Below, one piece after another: positions 52,001-60,159 of a stretch of 64,000 nucleotides of DNA. This stretch comes from Flavobacteriales bacterium. Lineage in GTDB: Bacteria; Bacteroidota; Bacteroidia; UBA10329. The DNA is taken from positions 62,001 to 126,000 of the forward strand of contig JACJZQ010000010.1 of the NCBI GenBank assembly GCA_020635495.1, in the 5' to 3' direction. A program made the position numbers and the translations under genes. The notes under the pieces are model-generated. The model did not search any database and was not told the origin of the DNA. It saw nothing but the letters and a program-made list of their open reading frames with translations. The stretch's first letter is position 1. Every line of letters starts with the position of its first letter.

Positions 52001-52724
52001 CATTTCCACTGTTCCAACTACTACAGGTTTCTTTCTGTTCTATGTAAACTTCAATGACATTGGTGGTCTCATAAAGTACTATCTGCTGTGTGGTGTGCCT
52101 GCATTCTCCACCGAAAATACCCGTGCAATCGCAGTCGTAATGTGCTACGTTATCAAAACTCACGACAAACATTCTGCACGGGGCCGATCCCTGTATGAAG
52201 TAGCTTATTTCCCCTTCCACACTCGGGTCAATGTCATGGTAAGCACCCATAATGGAATTATTGTACAAACCACCGGGTGGTGGTCCTGGTGTCGGACAGG
52301 ATGCGGTGTACGACCAAGCACAGAACTGACCTGCCTGAGTTACATCAAACGTAACGAGGCCGTTGGCCCCGATTACCACCTGACTGTACTGGTTGCCATA
52401 AAAACAGAAGTTGAAGGGTAAGTTGATTACGCTTCCCCAGATATCGTCTGTATTGATGAATTGAGCAATACCACCATTGAATGGTGCCGGGGGTGCGTAT
52501 GGTACGGAAGAAACAGTGTAGGAAGTTGTTGCTCCTGTTTCCAAAACTGTGGCTGTTAGGTCTACGCACGTTGTGTTGCAATCTACGGCTTGATTAGGTC
52601 CACAGGTTATATTCGGACATCCCGGTTGCGCAAAAGCAGTTTGACTTAGCAGTGTGCCAACAAGCATCACTATGCCAAACAATAGGTTGTGCAGTTCAGG
52701 GCTTATTGAATTTGGTCTGGTCAA
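49011..52724 (-). CDS. Large surface protein with T9SS type-B tail (1237 aa, first)
   Basis: A TTG start at 52724 is needed to keep the whole signal peptide (LLFGIVMLVGTLLSQTAFA). An Ig-like repeat (CNTTCVDLTATVLETG ... FEVNWYDGGTLVGTG) is split by a head domain at residues ~66-279 (LPFNFCFYGNQYSQVVIGAN, IVLYETTNVIEVYIEQKE, GWRFTPSG) that resembles the nidogen-like head of the protein at 56596. SprB-like repeats follow (TATVTPSGGAAPYSYSWNTV, TGLAAGDYDVTVEDAGGC, about six copies). The ~420-residue shared tail has an unusual domain (RPTFSPDTGICPYDFAVIDL), two PKD domains (WSWNFGDSD) and the sorting domain (NTFTPNNDGRNDYF, YDRWGEEIYY). Only 11 bases separate it from the next gene. Confidence 0.87.
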   Translation of the reverse strand: MTRPNSISPELHNLLFGIVMLVGTLLSQTAFAQPGCPNITCGPNQAVDCNTTCVDLTATVLETGATTSYTVSSVPYAPPAPFNGGIAQFINTDDIWGSVINLPFNFCFYGNQYSQVVIGANGLVTFDVTQAGQFCAWSYTASCPTPGPPPGGLYNNSIMGAYHDIDPSVEGEISYFIQGSAPCRMFVVSFDNVAHYDCDCTGIFGGECRHTTQQIVLYETTNVIEVYIEQKETCSSWNSGNAVIGIQDATGANGTTPPGRNTGPWSANNEGWRFTPSGAPNFEVNWYDGGTLVGTGTTVNVCPSATTTYDAEAVYTNCDGTVVTVTDQVTVTQNSSVSVNVAPTMVNACSGDVTTLTASSPNPGMNYTWSPAAGLSATTGTTVDASPSTTTVYTVTGNDGNCSASATATINISEIILDPSSTDATCAGNDGTATVTPSGGAAPYSYSWNTVPVQTTQTATGLAAGDYDVTVEDAGGCTATETITVSLDLTALTPPTMTSTDAVCSAENGTATATPVDGNPPFTYLWDDPNAQTTQTANGLAAGTYNVILTDAGGCESTNTVVVGLDQGTISAAINVFNNISCNGLCDGDATVDVQNGTAPLNFLWDDPNNQMTQTASNLCAGTFNVGVQDANGCLATAQVVITEPTVLSASAVMDQQSTCGNPDGAATATGNGGTVALDYSYSWSSTPVQTTASATGLLPATYTVTVSDDNGCTATADVDITSTLGFTANIQSSLDATCFQGCDGEATAGFDALAAQPVTYLWNDPAGQTTQTASGLCAGTYDVTLTDAGGCLSTATVTIQEPQAVNTTLATSASPICIGQSSDLTAIVSGGTQPYLGYAWIADPADPSLNATEQNPTVSPEVTTTYTFTAIDANGCLSAPKFVTVEVLPPLTLDVIRPTFSPDTGICPYDFAVIDLQGGGGDGNYTYYLNPDLVTPLALPMQVQPSTTTTYDFTVVDGCTTPAANASSTITIFQLPNVNFTGDVLSGCHIHTVNFTDQTTPTPVSWSWNFGDSDSGANTSNQQNPTHEFSGAGLYSISLEVESADGCVNDTSYSDYIEVYPLPYANFQANPEQTNILQASIEFTDLSTPDIATWSWNFGNGDGSTLQNPVYTYIDTGIYTVWLTVETVHGCTDDVSHVVEVDPDIMFYIPNTFTPNNDGRNDYFRPYGEGVKWETFEMFIYDRWGEEIYYTADIDSPWRGWYKDREVEVGVYVYMIRIFDQNGEQRTYRDHVTLLR

Positions 52725-52853
52725 TCGAGTTTATTTCTGTCGGTCGATACTAGACCGATGAATATGGTTTATGGTTGCCGCTACAGAGGTAAAAAAATCT
52801 GAGGAAATGAGCATGTTGGAATTCTGACCAAATTCCAAAAGTTTTCAAGTCGA

Positions 52854-55800
52854 TCAGCGGAATAGCGTTGCCCGACCTCTAAAGGTGTGTTGCTCGCCTT
52901 TCTCATCATACACACGAATCATCCAAACGTATACTTCCTCAGGTGCTTGGGCCCCTTTATAGGTTCCATCCCAAGGTTGATCCGCGTTATTGGTGAAGTA
53001 AATTTCTTCTCCCCAACGGTTGTAGATGAACATCTCGTACGTATCCCATTGAACACCCGAGCCATAACCGCGGAAGAAATCGTTCCTGCCGTCAAAGTTT
53101 GGACTGAACGCATTGGGCACGTAGAACATGAAATCCGGCTCGATGATCACAAACTGGCGGTCTGAACCAACACATCCATCTGTGGTAATCACGTCAAGAA
53201 CCACCGTGTAAACTCCTGTATCCAAATACATGTTTTCTGGATGCTGAATGTCTGAGGTTTCACCATCTCCGAATTGCCAAGACCATTCGGCAACATCACC
53301 AATTGTCAGGTCAGTGAACTGCACCGTTCCTTCCAGCAGTGTTGTCCTTGCCGGGTCTGCGCTGAAGTTCGTGTTCGGTAATGGAAACACTTCGATCAGG
53401 TCTGCAAAACTCGTATCGGAAGTACAGCCAACAGCAGAAGTAACGCTCACAGAAACGGAGTACAGTCCGGCATCCTGAAACGTATGCGTTGGGTTTTGAA
53501 TGGTTGAAGTGTTAGCACTTGAATTGGAGTCGCCAAAGTTCCAGTTCCAAATGGTTGGAGTAGGAGAACTGAGGTCTGTGAACAGCACCGTCAGCGGCTG
53601 ACATCCTGCGAGCACATCTGCACTGAAGTTGGCAGTAGGTAATTGATTAACCGTAACGGTTGATGCGGCAAGTGCCTGTGGCGTTCCGCATCCGTCTTCC
53701 ACCATGAAATCGTAGGTGGTAGTGGTGTTGGGCTGAACCTGAATAGGGAACTGAACCGGATTCACCATATCAGGCAACAAGTAATACGAGTAGTTGCCAT
53801 CGCCACCGGTGGCGTTCAGGTCTAGAGTGGCCATTTCAAATCTGCAAATTGCAGTGTCAGGAGAATATGCCGGACGGATTACCGAAAGCGAAAGTGGCGG
53901 AGAAACGTTTATGGTGATGGTTTGTGCTGAAGAGGTACAACCATCGGCATCAGTAGCAATCAACTCGTAAGTTGTAGTAACAAGTGGAGATACCGTTGGG
54001 TTCTGAGAGTTTGCCACCAACGAAAGATCAGCAGGTGTTGCAGTCCAAGAATAAGTATTGACGGGTGGAGTACCTCCAGAAGCAGATGATGTAAGGTCTG
54101 CAGATTGCCCAATGCATATCTGTGAAACGGAACTAGTTACTTGAGCCACAAGCTCATCTGGTTCTGCAATTGTTACAGAAGCTGTAGCTATACATCCAAC
54201 ATTGTCTGTGGCAGTAACGGTGTAGTTTCCAGCACATAGCCCAACCGCTGTGGCGGCATTCTGAACTGGACTCAAATTCCAAGAATAGGTTACCGGTGCC
54301 ACTGCATTGGCGCTGGGAGTTGCAGTTGCTTCACCATCGCAAAGCTGAAAACACGTGGCATCGGTAGAAGCGTTAATTGTAACGCCAATTGCCTGTGTTG
54401 TGGTAATATCCACGGTAGCTGTGGCTTCACAACCATTATCGTCTGTAACAGTAACAGTGTAAGTGGCTGGAGTCAATCCAGTAGCGGTTGCAGTATTCTG
54501 CACTGGATTTGAATCCCACGAAAATTGGTACGCTCCAGCAACCGTTCCTCCAAGGCCGGTTGCGGTGGCCTCTCCATCTGGCTGTCCGCAGTTTGATTCT
54601 TGGTCCATAACTGCCGTGGCAGAAAGGGCTGTTGGTTCCGTAATAACAACTTGATCGGTGGCCAGACAGCCGTTTGCATCAATAACACCAACATTATAGG
54701 TACCGGCACAAAGTCCGGTTGCCACTTGCGTGGTCTGATTGCTAGGATCGTCCCAGCCATAGAGTATTGGAACGGTTCCACCACTTGCCGTTGCTGTCGC
54801 ATCACCATTGCAAAGACCATTGCACGAAACATCTGTTGAAGCATTGATGTTAACCGCCAAATTTCCAGCATCAAAATTCACGTTGACCGTTGTGGTGGCG
54901 GTACATCCATTGGCATCTTCAACCGTAACATCATAGCTGCCTGCGGCAAGATCGGTTGCTGTCTGTGTGTTTTGAACGGGAGTAGTTGTCCATTGATAGG
55001 TGTAGGGCATGGTGCCGTTTGCCGCATTGGCCGTTGCGGTTCCATTATCTGCAGTGCAAATACTCGCAGTGCTGAATCCGTTCACAGCCAAGTTCCCAGC
55101 ATCGAATGGGACGTTGATAGTTGTGGTGATAGAACAACCGTTGTTGTCTTCGATGGTTACATCATAATCCCCAGACGCAAGGTCTGTTGCCGTAGCAGTT
55201 GTCTGAACCGGGGTTGTAGCCCAAGTGTAGGTGAATGGTGCAGTGCCGGTTATTGGAGTGACGGTTGCCGTGCCGTTATCTGCTGTGCAAATACTGGCCG
55301 TGGAGGATGGCGTAAATGTCAGGTCGCCAACCGTGATGTCCATTGTCTGTGTATCTCCACACGGATTTACAATGCTGTATGTTATGGTGTGAACACCTGG
55401 GCCTGCGGCCATAGGGTCAAATACACCCGCTGCACTGACACCGTTTCCAGACCAAGTTCCGCCAGCGGTGGCAGCCGTCAATTGCACCGGAGGATTTCCA
55501 GTGCATAACTGATTGGTTGGGTTAACAGGATCGATGGTGGCAACAGCCGTCTGGTAGACGGTTATGTCCATGGTCTGAACATCTGGACACGTACTTCCAA
55601 CTGTATACGTAATAGTGTTTACGCCAATATTGGCATTGGAAGGGTCAAACAGCCCGGTTGAGTTTACCCCTGTTCCACTGAAAGTACCACCTGCTTCTAC
55701 AGTGGTTATCTGCACTGCTGCATCATCAGAACAGAGTTCGTTGGTGGCATTTACGTTGTTCATAGTGGCATCTGATGATGAACCATTGGTAATGGTCACA

Positions 55801-56567
55801 TTCTGTTGAAGATTGCAGCCATTGCCGTCTGTTACAGTAACGGTGTAGTTTCCGGCCGTTAGGCCAGTTGCAGTTGCGGTGTTCTGTACGGGAACAGTAT
55901 TCCATGAATAGTTGATAGGAGGAACTCCTCCAACAAAGTTGGCAGTGGCTTGTCCGTCTGCATCGCCAGGGCAGGTTTCGTTCTGATTTACAGTTGCGGT
56001 TAACGTTCCACAAGGTTGGTCTATGATGCAACTGAGAATTGGAAAGTTAGTACCGTTACAGGCTGCACTTCCCCAAGAACCGACCTCTCCATCACTTAAA
56101 GCGGTAACGCCAACAGAGATATTTGCTCCAGGGGTGTTACCTACAGTTACATCAAAGCAGAAAGTCCAAGTACATGATCCATAATCCCCGAAATCATTTC
56201 CAGGATTACCATCAGGATTGAGGTCGAAGAAATAGCCTGGGCCATGAGATTGACCACTGAATGAGCCCGTTACATTGTTTGACCACATCCAAGTTCCTGC
56301 GCCTCCGTTACAATTGGCCGGTGGGCTGACAGGTACAGGGTTTCCTTGCCAAGGTCCCGAAAGGTTCACTTCAAATCCATCAACCCAGTTTGCACCGAGT
56401 TGATTGTACCCGTTCATGGTATAGCATATGGTGTAAACCTCTCCCGGAGTACAAGTTCCGCCAGGATTAGGGGTGATAGTAGAACTCTGTGCGCCTGTAC
56501 ATTGTGCAAAAAGACCTTTAGCAGCAACGGCTATGATTAATACCGTTGCCGCTAAAAGTCTTCTCAT
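52854..56567 (-). CDS. Large surface protein with T9SS type-B tail (1237 aa, second)
   Basis: The signal peptide (MRRLLAATVLIIAVAAKGLF) is followed by a head of ~165 residues that I do not recognise. It is rich in Gly, Trp and Cys (ICYTMNGYNQLGANWVDGFE, GTWMWSNNVTGSFSGQSHGP, YGSCTWTFCFDVTVG). SprB-like repeats follow (NCSWNTVPVQNTATATGLTA-like), with two Gly-Thr-Trp-Ser-Gly type repeats between them, as in the 1368-residue protein. The ~420-residue tail is shared with three neighbours (RPAYSPDTAICRFEMATLDL, WNWNFGDSN, FMFYVPNAFSPNFDGRNDFF, YNRWGEEIYF). It starts 28 bases after the 749-residue protein's stop; 129 bases separate it from the next gene. Probably an adhesin. Confidence 0.87.
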   Translation of the reverse strand: MRRLLAATVLIIAVAAKGLFAQCTGAQSSTITPNPGGTCTPGEVYTICYTMNGYNQLGANWVDGFEVNLSGPWQGNPVPVSPPANCNGGAGTWMWSNNVTGSFSGQSHGPGYFFDLNPDGNPGNDFGDYGSCTWTFCFDVTVGNTPGANISVGVTALSDGEVGSWGSAACNGTNFPILSCIIDQPCGTLTATVNQNETCPGDADGQATANFVGGVPPINYSWNTVPVQNTATATGLTAGNYTVTVTDGNGCNLQQNVTITNGSSSDATMNNVNATNELCSDDAAVQITTVEAGGTFSGTGVNSTGLFDPSNANIGVNTITYTVGSTCPDVQTMDITVYQTAVATIDPVNPTNQLCTGNPPVQLTAATAGGTWSGNGVSAAGVFDPMAAGPGVHTITYSIVNPCGDTQTMDITVGDLTFTPSSTASICTADNGTATVTPITGTAPFTYTWATTPVQTTATATDLASGDYDVTIEDNNGCSITTTINVPFDAGNLAVNGFSTASICTADNGTATANAANGTMPYTYQWTTTPVQNTQTATDLAAGSYDVTVEDANGCTATTTVNVNFDAGNLAVNINASTDVSCNGLCNGDATATASGGTVPILYGWDDPSNQTTQVATGLCAGTYNVGVIDANGCLATDQVVITEPTALSATAVMDQESNCGQPDGEATATGLGGTVAGAYQFSWDSNPVQNTATATGLTPATYTVTVTDDNGCEATATVDITTTQAIGVTINASTDATCFQLCDGEATATPSANAVAPVTYSWNLSPVQNAATAVGLCAGNYTVTATDNVGCIATASVTIAEPDELVAQVTSSVSQICIGQSADLTSSASGGTPPVNTYSWTATPADLSLVANSQNPTVSPLVTTTYELIATDADGCTSSAQTITINVSPPLSLSVIRPAYSPDTAICRFEMATLDLNATGGDGNYSYYLLPDMVNPVQFPIQVQPNTTTTYDFMVEDGCGTPQALAASTVTVNQLPTANFSADVLAGCQPLTVLFTDLSSPTPTIWNWNFGDSNSSANTSTIQNPTHTFQDAGLYSVSVSVTSAVGCTSDTSFADLIEVFPLPNTNFSADPARTTLLEGTVQFTDLTIGDVAEWSWQFGDGETSDIQHPENMYLDTGVYTVVLDVITTDGCVGSDRQFVIIEPDFMFYVPNAFSPNFDGRNDFFRGYGSGVQWDTYEMFIYNRWGEEIYFTNNADQPWDGTYKGAQAPEEVYVWMIRVYDEKGEQHTFRGRATLFR

Positions 56568-56595
56568 GTGATCATGAATTTTGAGTGGGATGATA

Positions 56596-58845
56596 TTAGT
56601 TGTGACGGTAAAGTGTCACTGTACCAGTGATGATCTTCGGCTCGAAAGTGTTGAACTTCTTCAACTCAAAAGTGTAGACATACATGCCCTGTTTCACTTC
56701 TTCGCCAGATCCCATGAAGTTTCCGTCCCAATACTTGTAGGGGTTGTCAGTCTGCCAGATAAGTTTACCCCATCTGTCAAACACTTTCGCATTATAGCTT
56801 TCATACTCGAAACTCTGACCCATGGGTCCCCAAGTGTCATTCAATCCATCTCCATCTGGCGTAAACGCGTTTGGAACATAGAATGTGAACAGTGGGTCAA
56901 CTTCCATGTATCGGAAGGTTGTGTCGGCACAGCCATAATTAGGTTCGTTCTGCGCGATGAGCATTACTAAGAACACCCCAGATGTGTCATAGCTGTGCTC
57001 CGGATCTTCTTCGTAAGAAATCGTTCCATCACCGAAGTGCCATTCGTAGGTCAATGCGGCTGAACTTTCGTTTACAAACTGAACTTCCGGATCAGTAAAC
57101 TCAACAGGTTTTGAACGGCTCAAGAAACTGGCAATTGGAGGATTGATGAGGTCAACCTCAATGGAGCCTTCAATTGTACATCCGTTTGAATCGGTTACCA
57201 GCACGGCATACTCTCCGTGAGACAGATTTTCTAAGAGACTCCATGCGTATCCAACTTCGTCCATCGAGAAATTGGCAGAATCACCGCCTAGATTGTCCCA
57301 TGTGTATTCATAGGGGGTAACGCCTCCTTGCATTTCGGCACGAACGGCACCGTTGGTGTAAAGACATGTGTCTGCACCTGAGCTCATATCCAAAATCAAT
57401 GGTAGTGGCTCAATCACGCTGAATGTGGTGTCTGCCACACAGCCTTGTGCATCCGTAACAGTAAGCGTGTACGCTCCAGGAGGCAAGAAAGAGATTGAGT
57501 CGGTAGTTTGCTGCAGCGGATCACTCCATTGCAACTGATATGGAGGAACACTGCCCGAGGGAGAAGCAGCGGCTGTACCGTTATCATCTCCATTACAGAG
57601 AATATCGGTGTGGCGTGCATTGGGCACAAGTTGTGTGGGTTCTCCAATGTTAAAATTCAACGAAGTCTGACAACCAACTTGATCGGTCACAGTAACGCTA
57701 TAAGCATTTCCTGCGCCCAAACCTCCAAGTGTATCTATGCCAAACACATTATTGATCTGTTGAATTTGTGCTCCGTTCGAATTAGCTACTGATATCGACA
57801 CTGGATAGTTACTACCGATCGGGTCTACAACAACATAGCCATCTGAGTATCCGAAACAAGAAGCATCTGTGGCCTCAGCGGTGATATCTACGTTTCCGAG
57901 TGTTACTAGGATTGAATCAATTGCAGGCTCGTTATTACATGGGTAATCCCACTCGCAGTAATACCACGTTGCCACGTTTGGCGAAACAGTGATCGTATTA
58001 GTGGTTCCAAGGTTGGTGTTTCCTTGGTTGTCATACCAAATCAGATTGTTATTGGTAGTAACAGGCTCAGGGTCGTACGGTATCGCGTTGATCGTGTAAC
58101 CCCCGATTCCATCAGGAACGAACTCATACCCATCATTGTTAACAGACCATTGAGTTGGAAAATTTCTGCCCGGTACAATATGCCCTACGGTGCCATCTAT
58201 GTTTTCTAGTCCTTGAATTGCCGCACCTCCGTTCCAAGTAGTACAAAGAGGCTTGCTTGTGATGTGCATTTCAATTCTGTTTGAAGTCTCATAAAGAACA
58301 AGCTGGTTGGTGAATTCCAACGTTGTACAACTGAACATGGCAACAGCATCGTAAGTAACTACGAACCTTCTGTTCGGGGCAATGCCACATGTTACGGAAC
58401 TAACTGTTCCACTAACACCAGGATTGGTGTCCTGCCAAGGGAACATGATCTTGTTATTGGTGGTGAAAGTTGGGCTTGGTGCTGCGGCATTAATTGCCCA
58501 TTGAGAACCCCCATTGGCACCACTCAGGTCGAATGTGATGTAACTGTTTGAAGAAATTACACACTGATTATAGACGTTTCCGTAGTATTCGAAATCAAAA
58601 CCCATGTCAACTACTCCTGTGTGCGAATCGTCCGTTAAGTTGTAGGTTGCTGGCAATGCACTTCCAGATCCTGCACCAGAAAGAACGGCTGTCAGTGTTA
58701 TTGGAGTACCATTACATACTGAAGTGTCGGGCGGACCAACATCAATTGTCTGGGCAATTGACGCAACGGTCGAAAAAGAAAGGACAACCGCAAGCATAGA
58801 AAACTTGACAATTGCGGAAAATGATTTGATGGTTGGGTTATACAT
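56596..58845 (-). CDS. Surface protein with nidogen-like head and T9SS type-B tail (749 aa)
   Basis: After the signal peptide (FSMLAVVLSFSTVASIA) an Ig-like repeat (DTSVCNGTPITLTAVLSGAG ... LIWYDNQGNTNLG) is split by a head domain at residues ~62-264 (MGFDFEYYGNVYNQCVISSN, RRFVVTYDAVAMFSC, LVLYETSNRIEMHITSK) that matches the head at 49011 in outline. SprB-like repeats follow (GTAAASPSGSVPPYQLQWSD, PGAYTLTVTDAQGC), then one PKD (YEWHFGDGTISYEEDPEHSY). The sorting domain is FTFYVPNAFTPDGDGLNDTW, FDRWGKLIWQ and GNFMGSGEEVKQG. It lacks the 420-residue tail of the other four. It lies 41 bases after the membrane PKD protein and is the first surface protein behind the sigma factor. Confidence 0.87.
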   Translation of the reverse strand: MYNPTIKSFSAIVKFSMLAVVLSFSTVASIAQTIDVGPPDTSVCNGTPITLTAVLSGAGSGSALPATYNLTDDSHTGVVDMGFDFEYYGNVYNQCVISSNSYITFDLSGANGGSQWAINAAAPSPTFTTNNKIMFPWQDTNPGVSGTVSSVTCGIAPNRRFVVTYDAVAMFSCTTLEFTNQLVLYETSNRIEMHITSKPLCTTWNGGAAIQGLENIDGTVGHIVPGRNFPTQWSVNNDGYEFVPDGIGGYTINAIPYDPEPVTTNNNLIWYDNQGNTNLGTTNTITVSPNVATWYYCEWDYPCNNEPAIDSILVTLGNVDITAEATDASCFGYSDGYVVVDPIGSNYPVSISVANSNGAQIQQINNVFGIDTLGGLGAGNAYSVTVTDQVGCQTSLNFNIGEPTQLVPNARHTDILCNGDDNGTAAASPSGSVPPYQLQWSDPLQQTTDSISFLPPGAYTLTVTDAQGCVADTTFSVIEPLPLILDMSSGADTCLYTNGAVRAEMQGGVTPYEYTWDNLGGDSANFSMDEVGYAWSLLENLSHGEYAVLVTDSNGCTIEGSIEVDLINPPIASFLSRSKPVEFTDPEVQFVNESSAALTYEWHFGDGTISYEEDPEHSYDTSGVFLVMLIAQNEPNYGCADTTFRYMEVDPLFTFYVPNAFTPDGDGLNDTWGPMGQSFEYESYNAKVFDRWGKLIWQTDNPYKYWDGNFMGSGEEVKQGMYVYTFELKKFNTFEPKIITGTVTLYRHN

Positions 58846-58886
58846 CTCTTAACCCTTGGTCAATTTTCAAAGGTACAAACTTGAAC

Positions 58887-60155
58887 TTACGGTTGAAGGC
58901 TGATCTTTCCGTTGAAGACCTTGTTTTTCACAACGTCTTCCTTCAGAACAACTGTCCAAACATAAATTCCTGATTCTAATTTGTGGCTAACATTATTCAA
59001 TTTCCCGTTCCATGGCTCCAATGCGTTGCCAGTACGGTACACAATTTCTCCCGTTCGCGGATTCTGAATGCTCATTTCAAATTCAATTCCCATTTCTGGA
59101 AGTGCTTCAGGAATGAACGCCTCATTTATTCCATCACCGTTTGGTGTGAATGCCTCAGGAGCCAAAAGATTGAATTTCTCTGAGGTGATCTTTGTTTCAA
59201 CTGAATTGGAGCACCCATGTGCGTTGGTCACAGTGAGTTTCACCGTGTGTTCTCCCGCTTCGCGGAAAAGGTGTGTTCCGTTGTTGCCAACCAGGCTTGA
59301 GCCATCCGATGTGCTCCAAACAGCTCTTTCGTTTGGTAGAACGGCCGTGCTGAACTCGTACAAAGGAATGGCCTGATAGCCGCTCAGCTTTCTTTCTGTG
59401 CTCATAACCGGAGATGGAGACGGATTGACCTTGATGGTCATTGATCGCATCTTATCAGATTTTCCTTCGGCTGAAAGCGAAACCTCGTATGTTCCGGCTA
59501 TCATGTAAGCATGGCTTGGATTGGTTTCTGAGCTGGTTGTGCCATCTCCAAAATCCCAGATCAACGAAGTTCCTTTTGCCTGAGATTGGTTAATGAAACT
59601 GATATCCTGACCGAGACAGGCCGTTGCACTACTGGCAATGAAATCAACAATTAACGGAGTTTGCTCAGGTGCTGTTGGAATGACCTTCACATCGTCTTCC
59701 AGTTTGGCGTCAATCTTCTCAGACAATTCTGGTGTGCTGGCTTTGGTCTCATTTGGAGCAGACTCGGCTTCTTTCTCTGCAACCATCTGATCTTCAGCTA
59801 TTGCAACTGACTTTTTCTCATCAGCTTTGCTGTCATTAACAGTCTCAGCAATCTTAACTTCCAATTCTTCGGTTGTTTCTGGCCTAACCAACGTTTCCTG
59901 TGGTTGCTCTACTACTGTTTCAACCTCGTGAGATTCTTCAACAACCTTCTGGTCATTATCCTGCGTTAGCCAAACGGTGGCTAGAATTCCGCCAACAACC
60001 ACAGTGGCTGCGGCAATCTTCCACCATCCGTTAGATGCTGCGGGTGGAGTAGAGGCTGGCAACTGCTGCTCCAGTTGTGCCCAAGCTCCTGCATCGTAAG
60101 GCATCTCAAAATTCTCGAGAGCCTCTTTTATCTTATTATCAAACTGATTGCTCAT
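58887..60155 (-). CDS. Membrane-anchored PKD/CHU_C protein, putative partner of the ECF sigma factor
   Basis: A 422-residue protein with no signal peptide. ATG 60155 lies four bases after the sigma stop (an in-frame TTG at 60176 is less likely). Residues 1-43 are predicted cytoplasmic (FDNKIKEALENFEMPYDAGA), a stretch resembling N-termini of Bacteroidota anti-sigma-like proteins. One membrane helix follows at 44-64 (WWKIAAATVVVGGILATVWL), then a long Glu/Lys-rich linker (65-160), a PKD domain (~166-245, LIWDFGDGTTSSETNPSHAY), a second PKD-like domain (~250-325) and a CHU_C-type domain (~328-422, EAFTPNGDGINEAF, GIYVWTV). A T9SS-type tail on an inner-membrane anchor is unusual. I infer a sensor or anti-sigma role from context only. 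Confidence 0.75.
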   Translation of the reverse strand: MSNQFDNKIKEALENFEMPYDAGAWAQLEQQLPASTPPAASNGWWKIAAATVVVGGILATVWLTQDNDQKVVEESHEVETVVEQPQETLVRPETTEELEVKIAETVNDSKADEKKSVAIAEDQMVAEKEAESAPNETKASTPELSEKIDAKLEDDVKVIPTAPEQTPLIVDFIASSATACLGQDISFINQSQAKGTSLIWDFGDGTTSSETNPSHAYMIAGTYEVSLSAEGKSDKMRSMTIKVNPSPSPVMSTERKLSGYQAIPLYEFSTAVLPNERAVWSTSDGSSLVGNNGTHLFREAGEHTVKLTVTNAHGCSNSVETKITSEKFNLLAPEAFTPNGDGINEAFIPEALPEMGIEFEMSIQNPRTGEIVYRTGNALEPWNGKLNNVSHKLESGIYVWTVVLKEDVVKNKVFNGKISLQP

Positions 60156-60159
60156 GTTC

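Noticed and set aside
51354..52421. A 355-codon plus-strand open frame opposite the 1237-aa surface protein gene
   Set aside because: It has no signal or recognisable domain and its composition is Arg/Ser/Cys-rich shadow coding. Similar long antisense frames occur opposite all Thr- and Gly-rich PKD genes here.
49011..56567. Two neighbouring genes of exactly equal length (1237 aa)
   Set aside because: Their heads and repeat numbers differ, so equal length is a coincidence and not evidence of a simple tandem duplication.
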